This document shows, one piece after another, positions 1 to 6,348 of a stretch of 25,751 nt of DNA; positions within the stretch are counted from its first letter, which is position 1, and each line of letters opens with the position of its first letter. The notes under the pieces are model-generated. The model saw nothing but the letters and a program-made list of their open reading frames with translations, ran no database searches and was not told where the DNA came from. Source of the stretch: a virus; the IMG/VR virus record IMGVR_UViG_3300008267_000321, positions 1-25,751 of that record, one strand, 5' to 3'. The translations under genes and the position numbers were made by a program.

Positions 1-29
1 CATAGTTTATAATTTATAGTTTAAAAGAA

Positions 30-452
30 TTAACAAGGATCAACATTGGTTATTACACCGTTAACAACAGTAAAGTATCCTGGAACATTACCAGGAAGAG
101 TTGTTGTATAGTCTCCATCTGGTGCATTATCATATGTTAAAACATTATCTTTTGACTGTGTAGGAACAAATACTTCACATCCATTTTCAGGATCTGCATC
201 ACATTCTGCTGTCATGTATACGGTTACATCACCACCTCTTCCTACGCAAGTTCCACCAACTCCTGCATATCCTTTATTAAAAGGAAGATATACAAGAGGG
301 TCTGAGCCAGTGGGTGGTTCACAACAAAGATCTACAGGAACTTCTCCATAGAGACCTCCTGTTGGGTAACCTCCTTTAGTAGTTACTATTAAACTACCTG
401 GCACTATATTGCCACCTTTAGTATATCTAATAAATGCTCTTTTCTTTGACAT
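30..452 (-). CDS. Cys-rich tail-associated protein, 140 aa (hypothetical)
   Basis: Function is not known from sequence alone. Residues 1-47 closely match the first 46 residues of the adjacent 209-aa protein: a basic start (SKKR), an R/K-Y-T-K segment, P-G-S-L-I-V-T-T, G-G-Y-P, then D-L-C-C. The rest, about 75-140, holds one copy of the module VTVYMT-x-EC ... GC-x-V, ending in a C-terminal Cys; the 209-aa neighbour has two. No signal peptide or membrane helix is visible. It is the last complete gene of a leftward run that also encodes a beta-helix spike candidate, so a small tail-tip, fibre or receptor-binding accessory is the best guess. The ATG lies 21 nt after the previous stop. The reading frame is secure because of the paralogy; the role is inferred. 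Confidence 0.72.
   Translation of the reverse strand: MSKKRAFIRYTKGGNIVPGSLIVTTKGGYPTGGLYGEVPVDLCCEPPTGSDPLVYLPFNKGYAGVGGTCVGRGGDVTVYMTAECDADPENGCEVFVPTQSKDNVLTYDNAPDGDYTTTLPGNVPGYFTVVNGVITNVDPC
312..452 (-). repeat. Duplicated N-terminal module, copy in the 140-aa gene
   Basis: This stretch encodes residues 1-47 of the 140-aa protein. It is paralogous to positions 966-1103 in the neighbouring gene; both encode P-G-S-L-I-V-T-T, G-G-Y-P and D-L-C-C in the same order. It reflects gene or module duplication within the tail cluster. Confidence 0.75.
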
Positions 453-473
453 ATCTTTTTTGTATTATTAAGT

Positions 474-1103
474 TTAAGGAGTACAAGCAACACCATTATC
501 TGCTACTATACCGTTAGAATCAATTGTGTATTTTAAAGAACCTAATTGGTAGTAACTTCCAGGTGTTGGACTAAATGGAATTGTTCCAGTTGGTTCAGAA
601 TAAACTTGACACCCTAGTTCAAAAACAAGTAAACAACCTTGACGAATATATACTTCAATAAAACTTCCAGATAAACAAGTCAAGTCTGTACTATCTAACA
701 AGCTTATTTTGTAAACAGTGTCAGTAGGATCACATGGCTGCCCTAAATCAAATATAGAACCATCTTGTGTTATTTGATATCTAAAAGTTCCTAATTGAAT
801 ATATCCAAGTTCTAAAGGAACTGTACCAGCAGCATCTTCATAAACTTTACATCCTATAGTAGGATTATTAAAACACTCGTTTGTCATATACACAGTAATG
901 ACAGATTGAGGAGAAAAACAAGAAAGTGTACTTGTTCTAGCTACAGATCTTGGAAGTAATACATCTCCGCAGCACAAATCAGGAGTCACTTCTACATAGA
1001 GACCATCCACTGGATAACCTCCACTTGTAGTGACAATAAGACTTCCTGGTATTATTTTACCAGACTTAGTATATTTTACAAAACCTCTTTGTTTCTTTCC
1101 CAT
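474..1103 (-). CDS. Cys-rich tandem-repeat tail-associated protein, 209 aa
   Basis: This is a paralogue of the 140-aa protein downstream of it. Residues 1-46 form the shared N-terminal module ending D-L-C-C. Two tandem copies of a roughly 70-residue Cys module follow, about 57-124 and 137-207. Each has C ... VY-M/I-x(3)-C ... GC-x-VY ... T-x-P ... LG-x(2)-KY/RY-x-I ... G-x-I ... C. The spaced cysteines could form disulphides or bind metal. No transmembrane segment or signal peptide is seen. The start codon follows the stop of the beta-helix gene in the arrangement TAA-T-ATG, so the two are probably translated together. The shared N-terminus could be a docking module to a common virion part and the Cys repeats a surface-exposed tip; this is inference from position and repeat structure. 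Confidence 0.75.
   Translation of the reverse strand: MGKKQRGFVKYTKSGKIIPGSLIVTTSGGYPVDGLYVEVTPDLCCGDVLLPRSVARTSTLSCFSPQSVITVYMTNECFNNPTIGCKVYEDAAGTVPLELGYIQLGTFRYQITQDGSIFDLGQPCDPTDTVYKISLLDSTDLTCLSGSFIEVYIRQGCLLVFELGCQVYSEPTGTIPFSPTPGSYYQLGSLKYTIDSNGIVADNGVACTP
483..695 (-). repeat. Cys module, second copy within the 209-aa protein
   Basis: Residues about 137-207, with the same Cys spacing and the same LG-x-L-K-Y and N-G-I ... C elements as the first copy. Confidence 0.65.
732..935 (-). repeat. Cys module, first copy within the 209-aa protein
   Basis: Residues about 57-124. The pattern is C, then VYMT-x-EC, then GC-x-VY, then LG-x-F-R-Y, then G-S-I and a final C. It matches positions 483-695 and the C-terminal half of the 140-aa protein. 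Confidence 0.65.
966..1103 (-). repeat. Duplicated N-terminal module, copy in the 209-aa gene
   Basis: This stretch encodes residues 1-46 of the 209-aa protein and pairs with positions 312-452. Identity is clear at protein level and diverged at DNA level, so the duplication is not recent. Confidence 0.75.
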
Positions 1104-1104
1104 A

Positions 1105-2772
1105 TTAGCAAGATATTATTGTTACTGTGCAGTTAGACGATACTATAGTATTTGGATCTTCTACACAGATTTGTAAATTAAATATTCCAGTTCTAGTTAA
1201 ACTTCTACCACTACAATCTACCCAAGCTAAACTACCTAAAGAAGATGTAGAAAAAGCAGTGTACAAACAACCCTGACCTCTTTCGTATAAACCAATAGAA
1301 GGAGTTGTTACACTTACAGGTGCTCCAGAATAATCTAAAGGCTGACTAACAGGTGTACCTATTTCAATTAGATTACCATTTATAGTTGGTCTAAAGTTCC
1401 ATGTTTCTGGTGTAGGAGGTGTTTGATCTTCAAACATATCTTCTGAAGTTACATTTTCAGTTGATCCTATTGTATGACCAAGATTAGGACCTAAAGCACT
1501 ATATGTATTGTTTGAAAAACTAATTCTAGGTAATGCTTGGAAAGCAATTCTATTAAACGTTTGTGGTGTTGTACAAGCTACTCCACCATAACTCCAACTT
1601 GTAGAATTAACATAAGAAATAAATGCGTTATTTCTAATATTAAAAAGAACACTTGTTAATTGTGTACAGCTTGTTGTTGATGTATTATAATTCCATAAAT
1701 AAGTAGAAGGATAAGGAAGTTTTGGACAACTTGCAGGTTGATAAGTTGGAAAGTTTTCAGCTCCTACTCCAAAGTTTGGTCCTACATATCTAGATTCTGA
1801 ATTTTCTATAATAACATTGTTATAGAACTTTATATCACTTGCTGCTATTGCGAAAGATCCGCAACTATTTACATAAGAAACACTACTACAATTTACAATT
1901 TTGTTATAGCAGAATGTAATATTAGATACAACTTGACCAGATGTATTAGATCCAAATTCTGCAACACCAGGACAATCTATAAATGTATTATATCTTACAA
2001 CACTATTGCTATTAGAATTAATAAATTCAACAGCTCCACCATTCCATGAAAAGGTTTCTGCCCAAGACCAAGCTCCTTTAATTGTGTTACGTTCAATAAT
2101 ATTATTTGTTCCTCTTACTTCAACACCTACAGATCCATAAGATCCGTTTGTGTAAGGGTAGCAGTTACCAAAATTTTCTAAATAGTTATTACTAAACAAG
2201 TTATTACTACCTGCTGATATGATTCCATATCCTACATTATTCATGTAGCAGTTTCTAACAATCATATTATTACATGTGTTAGCACCAGATCCTTCACCTA
2301 GTTGAAGAGGTTTACCAGTAACAGCACCTCCAACCTTACGTCCTGTCAAAGGATACCCTGGTGTTGAAACAGGATCCCTTGGATCATTAAACTGTAAGTT
2401 TTCTATAATAATATACTCTGCACCTAAAAATTGTAAGACAATTCTGTTCCAAGAATCTATAACACTTCCTGTAGGGTAGAGAAAGTTTGGAAGCTCAGCT
2501 GTAGTATCTCCATATGCAGTAAATGTAATTGGAGCAGTGGCTGTTCCTTTAGGACAAGTTCCTCCATATGCTACAGACCACCATCTAAATCCTCCAAAGG
2601 TTCTATCTACACAGTAGAAAGTATCACCTCTTTTAAAGAAGATGGTATCACCTGCTCTAATAGTTCCAGCACTAGCTGCACTTTGTAATTGAGCAAGAGT
2701 TTTCCAAGGAGTGTTTAATCCACCATTAGAAGTAGTTCCTGTATAGGAGGACGATACGTAAAAAAATGCCAT
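1105..2772 (-). CDS. Right-handed parallel beta-helix protein, tail spike or fibre candidate, 555 aa
   Basis: The protein starts with FYVSSSYTGTTSNGGLNTPWKT, the typical opening of secreted or viral pectate-lyase-like folds ('Y-V-s ... G-t-x(2)-P-w-k-T-l-a'). From about 120 to 345 it carries repeated Asn/Ser/Val rungs such as NNMIVRNCYMNN, NNLFSNNYLENF, NNIIERNTIKGA and NSVVRYNTFIDC, the signature of a right-handed parallel beta-helix. Phage spikes with this fold often bind or cut surface polysaccharide; no catalytic site can be assigned here. The last 60 residues form a Cys-containing tail (WVDCSG ... QICV ... SSNC ... SC) separate from the helix, perhaps for trimerisation or attachment. Its ATG overlaps by 1 nt the stop of a 21-codon micro-ORF (TAATG), and its stop leads into the 209-aa gene by TAA-T-ATG. 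The fold call is firm; the spike role is inferred. Confidence 0.85.
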   Translation of the reverse strand: MAFFYVSSSYTGTTSNGGLNTPWKTLAQLQSAASAGTIRAGDTIFFKRGDTFYCVDRTFGGFRWWSVAYGGTCPKGTATAPITFTAYGDTTAELPNFLYPTGSVIDSWNRIVLQFLGAEYIIIENLQFNDPRDPVSTPGYPLTGRKVGGAVTGKPLQLGEGSGANTCNNMIVRNCYMNNVGYGIISAGSNNLFSNNYLENFGNCYPYTNGSYGSVGVEVRGTNNIIERNTIKGAWSWAETFSWNGGAVEFINSNSNSVVRYNTFIDCPGVAEFGSNTSGQVVSNITFCYNKIVNCSSVSYVNSCGSFAIAASDIKFYNNVIIENSESRYVGPNFGVGAENFPTYQPASCPKLPYPSTYLWNYNTSTTSCTQLTSVLFNIRNNAFISYVNSTSWSYGGVACTTPQTFNRIAFQALPRISFSNNTYSALGPNLGHTIGSTENVTSEDMFEDQTPPTPETWNFRPTINGNLIEIGTPVSQPLDYSGAPVSVTTPSIGLYERGQGCLYTAFSTSSLGSLAWVDCSGRSLTRTGIFNLQICVEDPNTIVSSNCTVTIISC

Positions 2773-2837
2773 TATTTTTTAGGTTTGGGTTTAGGTTTAC
2801 CACAGCCACAGCCGTAGATGTTTGTATTCTTTGTCAT
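2772..2837 (-). CDS. 21-aa Cys-Gly and Lys-Pro micro-ORF
   Basis: This short reading frame fills the gap between the M15 peptidase and beta-helix genes. It has an ATG at 2837-2835 and a TAA at 2774-2772 whose last base is the first base of the beta-helix ATG. The peptide contains GCGCG followed by KPKPKPKK, so it is cysteine-paired and strongly basic at its end. Evidence for translation is its exact fit in the gap and the TAATG overlap, which matches other junctions in the same operon. It may be a real microprotein or only a leader that delivers ribosomes to the spike gene. No family is recognised. Confidence 0.45.
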   Translation of the reverse strand: MTKNTNIYGCGCGKPKPKPKK

Positions 2838-2839
2838 TT

Positions 2840-3259
2840 TTATATAGTTTTAAGTTGGAAATGCATACCATCAGGTTTTCTCCAAGTTCCTCCCCAATCA
2901 AATCCCACATCTGTAAAACATTTTACAAAACCTGGAGAAAGTTTAGGACTGCATCCAAAACAGTTTGCATAAGCATTTAAGTCTATAGCTACACCCCAAG
3001 AGTGTAAAGACATTGTAGAACCGCCACGTTTTTTACGTATATTAAAGCAACCATCCCAAGTTTTAAGTTCATTTACATGTCCTGTAGCTATTAAATTTTG
3101 AAAAGCTTTAGACAAAGGAATTACTAAATCTTTGTTACAATAGATTCTTTTAGGAATCATACCTATTTCTAAAATACTAGGAACATCCCACATAATCATA
3201 TGAGGATTAGAATCACTAGGAGGTCCGTATTTTCTAAGACATTGTGCTGACGTAAGCAT
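2840..3259 (-). CDS. M15 family zinc peptidase, endolysin candidate, 139 aa
   Basis: The C-terminal half carries the M15 (VanY / L-Ala-D-Glu or D-Ala-D-Ala peptidase) pattern. S-x-H-x(2)-G-x-A-x-D-L-N places zinc ligands at His86 and Asp93, followed by a conserved G-F-x-W-G-G-x-W and then D-G-M-H-F with the third ligand, His133. Such enzymes cut peptide cross-links in peptidoglycan and are common phage endolysins. There is no signal peptide, so release would need a holin; a two-helix holin candidate and two membrane coiled-coil proteins sit just upstream, which supports a lysis role. At 139 aa it is a single catalytic domain without a cell-wall-binding module, usual for phages of Gram-negative hosts. 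A virion-associated hydrolase is the main alternative. Confidence 0.87.
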   Translation of the reverse strand: MLTSAQCLRKYGPPSDSNPHMIMWDVPSILEIGMIPKRIYCNKDLVIPLSKAFQNLIATGHVNELKTWDGCFNIRKKRGGSTMSLHSWGVAIDLNAYANCFGCSPKLSPGFVKCFTDVGFDWGGTWRKPDGMHFQLKTI

Positions 3260-3265
3260 AAACTA

Positions 3266-3691
3266 TTATTTAGAGATTAGTATTGTTACTAAAGCTATCA
3301 GTCCTGTTCCAAGTAACACGTCTGTAAACTTCTTCTTCACCTTGTATTTTCTATACTCCTTAGCTAGTGTAGCATATTGCTTCTTAGAGTCTTCATATAA
3401 AGCATTATAAGCCTCACCCTTTTTCTTCTCATTACGAAGTTGATCGTTGAGATTAATCTCTTTTAGCTTACCTGTAAGAATCAAGCTATCTTTAAAAGAA
3501 AGCTTTTCCTTAGTAATTGTAAGTTCTTCTTCTGTAAGAGCAAGAAGGGCTTTAGCTGAATCTCCTACAATAAGATCTTCAGCTATTTGTTTAGCTACAT
3601 CTGTAGGCATGCAGATAGCGTCAGATGTATCCTGACTATATACAGTTATACTAAAGAGTATAATACCAAAGAGTATAATTAATTGTTTCAT
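3266..3691 (-). CDS. Exported coiled-coil protein with C-terminal membrane helix, spanin-like, 141 aa
   Basis: Residues 1-20 form a signal peptide with a Lys start, a hydrophobic core (LIILFGIILFSI) and a Y-S-Q cleavage site, a form common in Bacteroidota. Residues about 50-120 are charged and helix-forming, rich in E, K and L heptads. Residues about 122-140 are a hydrophobic helix (VLLGTGLIALVTILI). The protein would span the periplasm with its C-terminus in a membrane. With the neighbouring membrane coiled-coil protein and the M15 peptidase it fits a lysis cassette, and a spanin-type role is possible, but there is no lipobox and no family was recognised. The start follows the upstream stop as TAA-T-ATG. 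Confidence 0.68.
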   Translation of the reverse strand: MKQLIILFGIILFSITVYSQDTSDAICMPTDVAKQIAEDLIVGDSAKALLALTEEELTITKEKLSFKDSLILTGKLKEINLNDQLRNEKKKGEAYNALYEDSKKQYATLAKEYRKYKVKKKFTDVLLGTGLIALVTILISK

Positions 3692-3692
3692 A

Positions 3693-4091
3693 TTAGTAGT
3701 TGTATCTGTCTTTAAAGAAGTTATCTAACTGAGTGGGAGTGTACTTTTTAGTTTTCTCCTTTTTCTCGTGGTAGTATTCTTTTATAATTGTTTTACTCTG
3801 TCCTACGTTCTGTAGTTTCCAATCTAATTCAATGATGACATTCTCAAATTTCTTAGATGACTCAGCTAGAGAGTCTTGTTTAGCCTTAAGCTCAAGATTC
3901 ACTTTATTAATACTGTCAATCTGAGCTTTGATATACTCCTGCTCTTTCATCTTTTCTTTCTTGGTAAAGATGTTTAGAAGTATAAATAATAGCACCATAG
4001 CTCCTACTACAGCAGCTATGGTGAAGATTTTCCATTTACTAGATTTCTCATGTTCTGGAAAGTAAATAGGTTCTTGGGTTGTTTCTTCCAT
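3693..4091 (-). CDS. N-terminally membrane-anchored coiled-coil protein, Rz/i-spanin-like, 132 aa
   Basis: The open frame extends upstream to 4148, but the ATG at 4091-4089 is preferred because it follows the stop of the holin-like gene by one base (TAA-T-ATG), the same junction used elsewhere in this operon. Residues 1-19 are soluble and acidic. About 21-42 is a strong transmembrane helix (FTIAAVVGAMVLLFILLNIF). The rest is a long charged coiled coil ending in K-Y-T-P-T-Q-L-D-N-F-F-K-D-R-Y. This architecture resembles Rz-type inner-membrane spanins: one N-terminal helix and a periplasmic coiled coil. It sits between a holin candidate and an exported coiled-coil protein. The role is inferred from topology and context, not from homology. 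Confidence 0.68.
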   Translation of the reverse strand: MEETTQEPIYFPEHEKSSKWKIFTIAAVVGAMVLLFILLNIFTKKEKMKEQEYIKAQIDSINKVNLELKAKQDSLAESSKKFENVIIELDWKLQNVGQSKTIIKEYYHEKKEKTKKYTPTQLDNFFKDRYNY

Positions 4092-4092
4092 A

Positions 4093-4359
4093 TTAATCAG
4101 ATTCAGTTTCAGATTCCCCTTCTTGTATATAGACAGGTTCTTCTGCAAAAAAGTTAGAAAGTATTTTACCTATAACACCTATAATCAAAGAAGTAACTGC
4201 CATAGGTTTATAATCCATTATCATAGTAGACATAGAAGTGATAGAAAAAATACCAAGTAAAGAATCTCCAATCTTCCTAGCTTTCTTAGGAGTAGGAGCC
4301 CAGTATGACTTAATACTAAACTTGGTTTTTCTTGACTTATTTTTCTTCTTAGTCTTCAT
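4093..4359 (-). CDS. Small two-helix membrane protein, holin candidate, 88 aa
   Basis: The N-terminal 30 residues are very basic (MKTKKKNKSRKTK) and include S-x-W-A-P-T-P-K-K-x-R-K-I-G-D-S. Two hydrophobic stretches follow, about 31-47 and 52-70, and an acidic tail ends E-S-E-T-E-S-D. Size, two helices and location directly before spanin-like and M15 peptidase genes fit a holin. The ATG overlaps the upstream stop by one base (TAATG). Holins are too diverse to confirm by eye, so an unrelated small membrane protein remains possible. Confidence 0.62.
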   Translation of the reverse strand: MKTKKKNKSRKTKFSIKSYWAPTPKKARKIGDSLLGIFSITSMSTMIMDYKPMAVTSLIIGVIGKILSNFFAEEPVYIQEGESETESD

Positions 4360-4832
4360 TAAACAATATTAGGATACATTTTAAATCCTCTCCATATCAA
4401 ACCAGGTGCTCCAAAAGGTGTACCATCTACAGATATTAATTGCCAAACTTCAGTAGGTGCTATATCAGGCATTGGCGTTCCTGTTTCTCCACCAAGTAAA
4501 GGTCTATCTGCTGGAGATAAACCAGCAGTTACTAATGTATTACCACCAGCATTTATTATATACATAATTTGTCCAGCAGATGTAGGATAGGCATAGTTTA
4601 TAGTAATTCCTGAACCTAATCCACCATAAAACTGATATATACCACCTTCTGTTATATCATAACCTGGTCCACCTTCGTAAGGAACTGTATCAATAGTAAA
4701 CTGTTGAAAAGCTCCTATTTGTATTTCAGTTTGTATTTCTGTTATATTTTTTATAGCATCTTCTATAGCACAACAGAGTCTTTTCACTTTAGTTGTCAAC
4801 CATGCTAATTGTTCAAATATTCCCATTGCCAT
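4359..4832 (-). CDS. Putative virion/tail protein, 157 aa
   Basis: No family is recognised. Residues 1-35 look like an amphipathic helix with a Cys pair (VKRLCCAIEDAIKNITEIQTEI). The rest is rich in Gly, Pro, Ile and Thr with short beta-strand patterns (GGIYQFYGGLGSGITINY) and ends W-R-G-F-K-M-Y-P. That mix suggests a beta-structured virion part, perhaps a tail or neck decoration. There is no signal peptide. It is preceded by the coiled-coil gene with a TAA-T-ATG junction and overlaps the holin candidate by one base, so it is in the same transcription unit. Confidence 0.62.
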   Translation of the reverse strand: MAMGIFEQLAWLTTKVKRLCCAIEDAIKNITEIQTEIQIGAFQQFTIDTVPYEGGPGYDITEGGIYQFYGGLGSGITINYAYPTSAGQIMYIINAGGNTLVTAGLSPADRPLLGGETGTPMPDIAPTEVWQLISVDGTPFGAPGLIWRGFKMYPNIV

Positions 4833-4833
4833 A

Positions 4834-5148
4834 TTAAATGTTTTTAAGGTATTTTTTTACATCGTATTCTTCTTCTGGTTTGTACCAGGGATCATGCTCA
4901 GGAAGATGAAAAGAAGTATTATTTGTCATCTTTCTATTATAAATAATTATCTCTAACGCTTTAACATCATTTGTTAGATTATCAATTCTAGTCTTGTCTA
5001 TATTAGACTGAGCCAGTAGAGATTTTACATCTGCTCTGAGTTCGGAGATGTCTCTCCAAATAAGCATAGAAATTACAGTTACTAGGGCAGGAAAAAGATA
5101 AAGTTTTATGGTTGTCACCATACTGCCTTTAGGAGCTGATCCATTCAT
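4834..5148 (-). CDS. Membrane-anchored coiled-coil protein, first gene of the leftward operon, 104 aa
   Basis: The open frame reaches a TTG at 5154, but the ATG at 5148-5146 (protein begins M-N-G-S-A-P-K-G) is the likelier start. Residues about 13-30 are a hydrophobic helix (IKLYLFPALVTVISMLIW). Residues about 34-68 form a heptad-like coiled coil (DISELRADVKSLLAQ ... IDNLTNDVKALEII). The tail is polar with H-L-P-E-H-D-P-W-Y-K-P-E-E-E. It could belong to the lysis or membrane-associated set downstream; no family is recognised. As the first gene after the divergent intergenic region it should be closest to the leftward promoter. Confidence 0.6.
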   Translation of the reverse strand: MNGSAPKGSMVTTIKLYLFPALVTVISMLIWRDISELRADVKSLLAQSNIDKTRIDNLTNDVKALEIIIYNRKMTNNTSFHLPEHDPWYKPEEEYDVKKYLKNI

Positions 5149-5268
5149 TATCAATCAGTTATAAAGTAAATTAAATAAATTAAACAGTGAGTAGGTAAAT
5201 TCCTACAATATAATATACAAAAATTTTAAGCATTTTCCTTATTTTTAACACCCTAAAATCAAAAAAGT
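5149..5268. promoter_or_regulatory. Divergent intergenic region, presumed promoters and possible origin
   Basis: This AT-rich gap separates the leftward operon from the rightward replication genes and is the only place where both major transcripts can begin. It contains an imperfect palindrome, GTAGGTAAATTCCTAC, at 5191-5206, with 5-bp perfect arms. A TATAAT hexamer lies at 5209-5214 without a good -35. A TATTTTTA near 5249-5256 is one base short of the Bacteroidota -7 pattern TAnnTTTG. The adjacent gene encodes a DnaA-type DNA-binding domain, so an origin here is plausible, but no consensus DnaA box was seen. The promoter position is not resolved. Confidence 0.45.
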
Positions 5269-5754
5269 ATGATAGAAAACGAGTACGAGAAGCTCAAGTT
5301 TCAAAAGAAACTGATAGATCAGTTTACAGAAGAGTTTAATAGACATCTGGGATATAGACCCATTGTTGTTACAAAAACTACTCAAAAAGCAAGTGGTCCT
5401 TTAGAGCTTATGAGTTTAACAGAACTTAAGGATTATTTTGAACCGTTCTTACCAACACTGTATGATAAAAAGGTTCCATTAGATGCTAAATGCAGAATAC
5501 GTGAAATTATAGAACTAAGGCAGATGTATTTCTACTTAGCTAGGTCTATGGGATATAAGCTAGTGTTTATAGCATATTCTTTAGGTAAAAAAGACCACAC
5601 TACAGTTGTACATGCATTAAACACCTTTCATAACTTATTGGAAGTAGATGAAGGATACAAAAACAGATTTCTAACCATATTAAATTACATTAAATCCTTA
5701 AAAAATGGGTCACCAGCTTTGGCAGACAGCGATAAAGTACAAGATAACGCCTAA
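5269..5754 (+). CDS. DnaA domain IV-like DNA-binding protein, 161 aa
   Basis: The C-terminal half matches the DnaA DNA-binding domain (domain IV, Bac_DnaA_C). R-Q-M-Y-F-Y-L-A-R at 84-92 corresponds to the usual R-Q-x-A-M-Y-L-A-R. I-A-Y-S-L-G-K-K-D-H-T-T-V-V-H-A at 101-116 is the DnaA signature; DHTTV, at 109-113, contacts the DnaA box major groove in bacterial DnaA. The AAA+ ATPase domain and domain I are absent: the first 70 residues are a short helical region followed by a linker. It should therefore bind DNA without ATP-driven assembly. It is the first rightward gene, two genes before DnaB, so origin marking, helicase recruitment or competition with host DnaA are the plausible roles. The domain call is strong; the biological role is inferred. 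Confidence 0.85.
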   Translation: MIENEYEKLKFQKKLIDQFTEEFNRHLGYRPIVVTKTTQKASGPLELMSLTELKDYFEPFLPTLYDKKVPLDAKCRIREIIELRQMYFYLARSMGYKLVFIAYSLGKKDHTTVVHALNTFHNLLEVDEGYKNRFLTILNYIKSLKNGSPALADSDKVQDNA

Positions 5755-6286
5755 TCAGCTTTACTTTCTGGACTGCTGCAGGGAGAAGATTAAGCCTAGT
5801 CCTATTATTAATACAGAAGCAGAAGCTAATATCTGTAAACTTAAGGGGTTTATAACAGATGAAGGAGAAATTACAAACTTAGGAAGTGTAATACTAAACG
5901 AGTTTGAAACCTATCTTGTTAAAACCAAGAAGAAAGTCACTGCAGAAGTGTTGGGTGAAGACTTCTTAGATAGAGTTAAAGAATACAGAGAATCTTGGCC
6001 AGGTAAACGTCTTCCCAGTGGTGAGCTAGCTAGACAGAGCGTACAAGAACTTAAAGATAAGTTCGTATGGTTCTTCAAGACCTACCCTGAATATGACTGG
6101 GATTTGGTATTGGATGCTACAGATTACTATAACATTGTATACGAGCGTAAAAGGTATCAGTATATGGTGACCAGTAGTTATTTTATCAAGAAGAGTAACC
6201 CACAGACTAAGGAAACAACGTCTAAACTAGCAGATTATTGTCAGGAACTTCTAGATAATCCAAACATTTTGAACGAAATAAGATAG
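5705..6286 (+). CDS. Hypothetical replication-associated protein, 193 aa
   Basis: No named family is recognised. Its start lies 50 nt inside the DnaA-like gene in another frame. No other ATG occurs before the deep M-V-T-S-S-Y-F, and the early sequence (KITPNQLYFLDCC) looks like a folded N-terminus, so this start is preferred. The protein has an N-terminal part resembling a small winged-helix or helical domain (to about 75), a charged linker, and a C-terminal region with L-K-D-K-F-V-W-F-F-K-T-Y-P and Y-M-V-T-S-S-Y-F-I-K-K followed by L-A-D-Y-C. It lies between the DnaA-like and DnaB genes. Helicase loaders or adaptors often sit there, so a helicase-loading or origin role is a reasonable but unproven guess. 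Confidence 0.7.
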   Translation: MGHQLWQTAIKYKITPNQLYFLDCCREKIKPSPIINTEAEANICKLKGFITDEGEITNLGSVILNEFETYLVKTKKKVTAEVLGEDFLDRVKEYRESWPGKRLPSGELARQSVQELKDKFVWFFKTYPEYDWDLVLDATDYYNIVYERKRYQYMVTSSYFIKKSNPQTKETTSKLADYCQELLDNPNILNEIR

Positions 6287-6307
6287 AAAGAAAAACTTTT
6301 TTCTTTC
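6286..6307. repeat. A/T-rich inverted repeat between the 193-aa gene and the helicase gene
   Basis: GAAAGAAAAA at 6286-6295 and TTTTTCTTTC at 6298-6307 are perfect reverse complements with a 2-nt centre, giving a stem of about 9 bp once a loop is allowed. It starts at the last base of the preceding stop codon. It has no downstream T-run and little G/C, so it is a weak terminator at best and may instead be an mRNA-processing or regulatory hairpin. Confidence 0.4.
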
Positions 6308-6348
6308 AAAAAATCTTCTTATATTTACATTCCAAAGAGACACTACGT

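Noticed and set aside
1-29. CAT at 1-3 as the start of another minus-strand gene
   Set aside because: An ATG on the minus strand at 3-1 would fit the operon, but no coding sequence is visible inside the window.
4092-4148. Upstream start for the N-anchored coiled-coil protein
   Set aside because: The extra codons overlap the tail of the holin candidate; the ATG at 4091 has the operon's TAA-T-ATG junction.
5149-5154. TTG start for the 104-aa coiled-coil protein
   Set aside because: An ATG lies two codons downstream and there is no support for a TTG start.
5209-5214. TATAAT hexamer as a sigma-70 promoter
   Set aside because: No acceptable -35 at 16-18 nt upstream, and Bacteroidota promoters use a different -7/-33 pattern; such hexamers are frequent by chance in AT-rich DNA.
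5149-5268. Consensus DnaA boxes near the DnaA-like gene
   Set aside because: No clear TTATNCACA match was found in this gap, so the origin remains only a proposal.
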